Source: Nocardioides luteus
GTDB lineage: Bacteria > Actinomycetota > Actinomycetes > Propionibacteriales > Nocardioidaceae
DNA length: 64,000 bases
Direction: 5' to 3'
NCBI RefSeq assembly: GCF_015752315.1
Contig: NZ_JADOVJ010000001.1
Coordinates: 1,473,501-1,537,500, forward strand
Shown here: positions 59,391-64,000 of the stretch, one piece after another
Layout of the letters: the number at the start of each line of letters is the position of its first letter
Position numbering within the stretch: the stretch's first letter is position 1
The notes under the pieces: generated by a model
What the model was told of the DNA's origin: nothing
Database searches by the model: none
What the model saw: the letters and a program-made list of their open reading frames with translations, nothing else
Position numbers and translations under genes: made by a program

Positions 59391-60737
59391 ATGAACGTCA
59401 CCACCACCCTCGGCGAAAGTCGTTTCAACCGCTTCCACGGCGGCTTGGCTGCCCTCTGCGGCCTCACCATCCTCTTTGACGGCTACGACTTGACGATCTA
59501 CGGAGCAGCGCTGCCATCGATGGTCGAGGAGTTCGGCATCAGTCCGGCACAGGCCGGTGCCATCGGTAGCTGGGCGCTCGTCGGCATGATGCTCGGCGCC
59601 ATCATCGGCGGTGCACTCTCCGATACGGTTGGCCGCAAGCCGACGATCATCGGCAGTGTCCTGCTTTACTCCATCTTCACCGGCGCGGTCTTCTGGGCCG
59701 ACACACCGACCCAGGTCGCCGTCCTTCGCTTCTGTGCCGGCCTGGGGATCGGTGGAGTCATGCCGAACGCGGTCGGCCTGGTCGCCGACTACGCCCCGAC
59801 CAGGAACCGCCACGCACTCGTCAGCTTGATGTTCAGCGGCTACATGGTCGGCGGAGTCCTGGCCTCGCTGGTCGCGATCGTCGCGATTCCGACGTTCGGC
59901 TGGCGATCGATCTACCTGGTGGGTGCTCTCCCTCTCCTTCTCGTCGTCCCGGTACTTGTGCGCTATCTCCCGGAGTCTCCGACGTACCTGCTGCGCGTGG
60001 GCCGGGACGCCGATCTCTCGGCAGCGGTCCGACGGGCCAATCCGGCTGCGCAGATCGAGCCCGGTACGACGCTCCGAGCCGACGTGCGACGTCCGGAGCG
60101 GGCCTCGCTCCGTCAGCTGTTCGCCGACGGATATGCCGGCCGCAGCCTGCTCCTATGGGTCGCGTTCTTCATGGTCCTGCTGATGATCTACGGCCTGCTC
60201 ACGTGGCTTCCTCAGCTCATGATCAAGTCCGGCTTCGCCTTGGCATCCAGCCTGTCGTTCCTGCTCACCCTGTTCGTCGCTGCGACCGTCGTCACCTGCA
60301 TCGGTGGCTACCTCGCCGATCGACTCGGCTCGCGCCGCGTCCTGATCGTGGCGTACCTGCTTGCTGCAGCCCTCATCACCTTGCTCGGACACCTCGGTGG
60401 TGCACCGCTGATCGTGGTGTAAACAGTCATCGCCGTCGGCGGAGGTGCCGCCTTCTCAGCCCAGATCTTCGCGAACGCATTCGCGGCCGAGCTATATCCT
60501 CCCGCTCTCCGCACATCAGGGCTCGGGTGGGCACTCGGTGTGGGGCGGATCGGCGCGATAGCGGGCCCGGCACTTGGCGGGTTGTTGCTCGACGCCGCTG
60601 TACCGCTCAGTATCAACTTCCTTGTCTTCGCGGTACCCGGCCTGCTGGCTTCCATCGCAGTCCTCTGCATTAGACCCAAGGTCAACCGGTCGCTTCCGGT
60701 TGCCGGAACACTCATCAGCGACACGACCCGCCCATAG
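59391..60737 (+). pseudogene. Aromatic acid:H+ symporter (MFS), broken by an in-frame TAA
   Basis: The reading frame encodes an AAHS-type transporter of 448 residues: LTILFDGYDLTIYGAALPSM in helix 1, GGALSDTVGRKPTI in the loop 2-3 signature, and FRSL-like helices to the end. Codon 344 is TAA (60420-60422). The frame continues for about 105 codons with clear helices 10-12 (GGGAAFSAQIFANAFAAELY, GALGGL-type RIGAIAGPALGGLLLDA) and a normal stop at 60735. A single-base change could have made the stop. The product would lack the last helices, so uptake of the aromatic acid is probably lost unless the stop is read through. ATG 59391 is the family-like start; no strong SD. Confidence 0.85.
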
Positions 60738-60819
60738 CCATGCGCGGAAGGACGCGCTGCGCCTGCAAGGAGCCCCCTCGCTACCTCCGAATTGTGTGCA
60801 GGTCGGGCCGGGAAGAACT

Positions 60820-61076
60820 TCAGCTGTCGTTCGACCGCCATCGGCTCCGTGACTGGAAGTACTCGGAAGCTTCAGGTGTCTCGTTGAACTCAAGGAGGCC
60901 GCCGACCTTCTGCATGAGCAGGTCCCGCACTTCGGCCGGGGTTGCGAAGAAGAACTCCCGGCGTTCGTTGACGAAGTTCACCCGCCGGTCAGCGAATGCC
61001 TTGTGCAGCTCGTTCTCCAGAGTCACCGCGTCGTCGGAGAAGAACAGGGCGTGAGTGTCGTATAGGAACGGACATG
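60820..61076 (-). pseudogene. C-terminal fragment of a T5orf172/GIY-YIG-like domain protein
   Basis: Read on the minus strand the segment gives FLYDTHALFFSDDAVTLENE, then HKAFADRRVNFVNERREFFF and ATPAEVRDLL, ending in a stop at 60820. This is the conserved C-terminal part of the T5orf172 (DUF4041-associated, GIY-YIG-like) domain found in phage- and island-borne proteins. No coherent upstream portion is visible before about 61076. It is a decayed remnant at the right end of the island. From 61077 to the half-tRNA at 61295 I see nothing recognisable, and nothing between 60738 and 60819. Confidence 0.6.
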
Positions 61077-61294
61077 CAGGAGAATTCGTGGGTTGGTTTT
61101 GCGAGGGCTGAGATCAGTGACCGCCAGACGAGTCACGTCCTCGTACGTGATTACGACGCGGGCACAGCCACAGATATGTCGAACAACCGTGCGATCTTGA
61201 CAGAATCGGTTAGGCCCTGACCAGCAAGAACTCGCATCTGGGGTTCGCTCGCCGCGGGCGCTCGTCTAGCGGACTCCAAGCCGGTTTCGGCATT

Positions 61295-61351
61295 TGAGTC
61301 CTCTGCTCTAACCGACTGAGCTAACGGCCCGCGCAGATCCTAGCGGGCGCT
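61295..61351. repeat. Right attachment-site repeat (attR), half tRNA-Met
   Basis: 57 bp identical to 41006-41062: the 5' half of tRNA-Met (minus strand, bases 1-36) and 21 bases of upstream flank. The sequence to its left does not continue the tRNA, so this copy is non-functional. Confidence 0.92.
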
Positions 61352-61398
61352 GTTCGGCTCCATCGGCCGCAGCCCGTTCGACAGCACGACAGCTCCCG

Positions 61399-61424
61399 AC
61401 CCGGCGGCCTCGAGCCCGCCGGGT
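61399..61424 (-). terminator. Hairpin after the YegP-like gene
   Basis: ACCCGGCGG and CCGCCGGGT form a perfect 9-bp stem with an 8-nt loop, 21 bases after the stop of the minus-strand gene. Confidence 0.55.
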
Positions 61425-61444
61425 TGCGGCACAAGAAGCTCGCG

Positions 61445-61621
61445 CTAGCTGTGAACGATCTCCGCTCCGTCCGCCGCGCGCTGGACGGCCTGGCAGCCTC
61501 TCTCCGCGCCCGATCGGGACTCGTAGGCCTCTCCGGTGGCAACGACTTCGCCGTTGCCGGCCTTGAGACGAAAGCGGAACTTCCCGGCCTGGTCCTCGTA
61601 CACCTCGAACTTGCCCGCCAT
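61445..61621 (-). CDS. YegP/DUF1508-family small protein
   Basis: 58 residues: AGKFEVYEDQAGKFRFRLKA then GNGEVVATGEAYESRSGAERG and CQAVQRAADGAEIVHS. This is the DUF1508 (YegP-like) repeat, small beta-alpha proteins of unknown cellular role, often single-domain in actinobacteria. SD GGAGG lies just before the ATG. It is the first chromosomal gene right of the island and reads away from the kinase gene end. Confidence 0.85.
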   Translation of the reverse strand: MAGKFEVYEDQAGKFRFRLKAGNGEVVATGEAYESRSGAERGCQAVQRAADGAEIVHS

Positions 61622-61737
61622 CGGCTTGCCTCCTGTGTCGTGGTTGCCTTCAACGGTATCGACAGGAACTCAGCCGCGTCAGCCGTTCGCCCAACCTTCA
61701 ACTGAACGTCAGCGGACGTTGCCGGAGGCTTCCGGGC

Positions 61738-63201
61738 TCAACCCTCGGTGTCGATGAGGTATCGGCCGTCGGTGTAGACGAGCCCCAGCGTCACCGTGCC
61801 GCCGTCCTGGCGGCCGTCCTTCATCGTGTACCGATAGGTGTACGTCACCTTGAGCGGGTCGACGCTGGGGGAGACCGAGACGACGCTGGTGCTCGCCACC
61901 GAGCCCCACCAGTCGCGATAGCCCTCGATCCCGCCGCTCTTGGCCTGGAAGGCCGGGGTCAGCATCGAGAACGCGCTGTCGGGGTTCGCGGGCGCGGTGG
62001 CGAGATAGTTGCGGATGAACGCATCGATGCCCTCGGCGCTCGCGCCGGCCGTCTCGCTCGCCGACGGGCTCTCGCTCGGGGACTGGCTCGCGGTCTCGCT
62101 GGGGGTCGGCTCCTCCGAGGGTTCCTCCGACTCCTCGTCGGCGGTGTCCTCGGTCTTCTCGCCGGTGGTCTCCTCCAGCGGCGATGCGGATGCGACCGGC
62201 TTCGGTTTCGCGTTCGGCTCGTCCCCGCGGTTGGCCCACAACGCCCCGCCCACCAGCAGCACCAGGGCGGCGGCCACGACGAGCGCCACCGGCCACCACC
62301 TGCGCCGGCGGGCCGCGGCCGGCTGCGACGCCACCGCGGGCATCGCGGCCTCCGTCGGTGCCGGAGCCGGCGCCGCGACCGCGCCGAGCAGCTGCGTACG
62401 CATCGCCACCGGCTCCAGCTTCTCGGCCGCGAGCCGGCCCGCGAGGAAGTCGAGCACGTCCTGCGCCGACCAGCGCTCGGCGGGGTCGTAGGCCATGGTG
62501 TGCTCCAGCAGCTGCGCGAGCCGGCCGGCCAGCGGCGTACGTGGCGGCTCCTCGTGCACCACCCGATACAGCGTCGCCAGCGCGTTGTCGCCGATCCCGT
62601 AGGGCGGCTCGCCCGTCAGCGCCTGGAAGAGCGTGGCGCCCAGCGACCACATGTCACTGGCCGGGGTGGCCCGCCCGCCGGTGGCGATCTCCGGGGCCAG
62701 GTACGCCGGCGAGCCGGTGACCTGTCCGGTCTGGGTGGTCTGGGAGTCGACGCCACGGGCGATCCCGAAGTCGGTGAGCTTGGCACGGTCGGCACGGCCG
62801 ACCACGATGTTGGCCGGCTTCACGTCCCGATGGACGATGCCGGCGGCATGGGCGGCGCGCAGGGCGGAGGCGATCTGACCGATCAGCCTCGCGGCGTCCT
62901 CGACCGAGAGGGGGCCGTCGTCGCGCACCATGTGCGCGAGGGTCTTCCCCTCCACGTACTCCATCACCAGCCACGGCTTGTCGTCGTCGCGCACCAGGTC
63001 GAAGACGGCGACGACGTTCGGGTGGACCAGTCGTGCGGCGAGCCGTGCTTCGCGTTCGACGGCGGCATCGGAGACGCCGTCGAGCGCGACCAGCTGTTTG
63101 AGCGCGACCGAACGTCCCAGCACGTCGTCGGTCGCGAGCCAGACGGCCCCCATCGCTCCCCGGCCGAGCTCCCTCTCGAGTCGGTACCTCCCTGCGATCA
63201 C
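61738..63201 (-). CDS. Membrane-bound Ser/Thr protein kinase
   Basis: 487 residues. A PknB-type kinase domain (about 1-260): GRGAMGAVW glycine loop, VALKQL lysine, HRDVKPANIV catalytic loop, DFGIA, and SPAYLAPEIA. A single transmembrane helix (WWPVALVVAAALVLLVGGAL, about 305-325) leads to a Ser/Glu/Pro-rich extracytoplasmic stalk and a small C-terminal domain (about 400-487, FIRNYLATAPANPDSAF, TYTYRYTMKDG). GTG 63201 is chosen because GAGGGG lies upstream; a TTG at 63222 is an alternative. The outer domain may sense wall or solute signals. Confidence 0.9.
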   Translation of the reverse strand: MIAGRYRLERELGRGAMGAVWLATDDVLGRSVALKQLVALDGVSDAAVEREARLAARLVHPNVVAVFDLVRDDDKPWLVMEYVEGKTLAHMVRDDGPLSVEDAARLIGQIASALRAAHAAGIVHRDVKPANIVVGRADRAKLTDFGIARGVDSQTTQTGQVTGSPAYLAPEIATGGRATPASDMWSLGATLFQALTGEPPYGIGDNALATLYRVVHEEPPRTPLAGRLAQLLEHTMAYDPAERWSAQDVLDFLAGRLAAEKLEPVAMRTQLLGAVAAPAPAPTEAAMPAVASQPAAARRRRWWPVALVVAAALVLLVGGALWANRGDEPNAKPKPVASASPLEETTGEKTEDTADEESEEPSEEPTPSETASQSPSESPSASETAGASAEGIDAFIRNYLATAPANPDSAFSMLTPAFQAKSGGIEGYRDWWGSVASTSVVSVSPSVDPLKVTYTYRYTMKDGRQDGGTVTLGLVYTDGRYLIDTEG

Positions 63202-63334
63202 CCAGGTCCCCTCAAATCTCAACGCGTTGGCCAGTGGTCAACTCTAGGGGGTATCGCCCACTACCCTTGCTTCCGGGACAACCCGTTCCGGGCCCCGGAA
63301 ACACCATCTGAGAACGATCTGAGAAAGGCACCAC

Positions 63335-64000
<666 letters not shown>

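Larger units (their letters stand above)
41006..61351. mobile_element. 20.3-kb genomic island at tRNA-Met with aromatic catabolism genes
   Basis: The segment lies between two perfect 57-bp direct repeats, the left one inside the tRNA-Met gene. Genes within look less GC-rich than the neighbours, and all fit one theme of aromatic degradation, while both flanks are ordinary chromosomal genes (PBP and GNAT on the left; YegP-like, kinase and tyrS on the right). No integrase, relaxase or phage gene is visible; only the truncated T5orf172-type fragment at the right end hints at mobile DNA. It is therefore a decayed or in-trans mobilised element, or an integrase gene was lost. Confidence 0.8.

Noticed and set aside
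61295..61351. Second tRNA-Met gene
   Set aside because: Only bases 1-36 of the tRNA are present; anticodon 3' side, T arm and acceptor 3' strand are missing.
61321..61701. 126-codon minus-strand frame over the YegP-like gene
   Set aside because: Different frame with no motif; the 58-residue frame at 61445-61621 has an SD and a clear DUF1508 sequence.

Overview
The window looks like a chromosomal segment of a high-GC actinobacterium, most likely a Nocardioidaceae member (Nocardioides-like). The signs are very GC-rich coding sequence, many GTG and TTG starts backed by Shine-Dalgarno (SD) motifs, frequent ATGA/GTGA overlaps between genes, and a mycothiol-type maleylpyruvate isomerase. The genus is inference.

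Layout. 1-5.0 kb: truncated amino-acid permease, secreted GH16 glucanase, and a corrinoid ABC importer (btuFCD) behind a clear cobalamin riboswitch. 5.0-10.6 kb: NQO1-like flavoprotein, then a rhamnose-type ABC importer (rhaTPQS). 10.6-15.0 kb: tightly overlapping operon of Gfo/Idh dehydrogenase, DUF993 protein, sugar isomerase and glycerate kinase, with a perfect LacI operator upstream. 15.0-16.7 kb: a LacI gene flanked on both sides by copies of a 32-bp repeat. 16.7-30 kb: rhamnose regulator (LacI), mutarotase, isomerase, aldolase/dehydrogenase fusion, kinase, GH106 rhamnosidase, a lone LuxR-type helix-turn-helix (HTH) protein and LutABC. 30-36 kb: two secreted GH78 rhamnosidases. 36-41 kb: lipoprotein, secreted ribonuclease, class A PBP, tandem GNAT protein, tRNA-Met.

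41.0-61.35 kb is a 20.3-kb genomic island bounded by 57-bp perfect direct repeats. The left copy is the 5' half of the intact tRNA-Met(CAU) gene plus 21 bp of upstream flank; the right copy is an isolated half-tRNA. The island encodes an aromatic catabolic pathway: Rieske oxygenase and reductase, FAD monooxygenase, alcohol and aldehyde dehydrogenases, extradiol and gentisate dioxygenases, two FAH-type hydrolases, maleylpyruvate isomerase, SDRs, GntR/IclR/HxlR regulators, and an aromatic-acid transporter broken by an in-frame stop. No integrase is visible. A shared motif A(A/G)GTG-N4-(C/T)AC(A/T/C)(T/C) precedes five of its transcription units.

61.35-64 kb returns to chromosome: a YegP-like small protein, a membrane Ser/Thr kinase and tyrS (truncated by the window end).

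How the genes work together. Extracellular GH78 and GH106 enzymes release L-rhamnose and RhaSPQT imports it. RhaM, RhaI, RhaB and the RhaEW fusion convert it to dihydroxyacetone phosphate plus lactaldehyde, then lactate, and LutABC oxidises lactate to pyruvate. Repeated TGAAACnTTTCA-type operators placed after TTGACS-N17/18-TARCGT promoters tie these genes into one regulon. On the island, the lower pathway gentisate to maleylpyruvate to fumarylpyruvate to fumarate plus pyruvate is complete; the upstream substrate is not determined.
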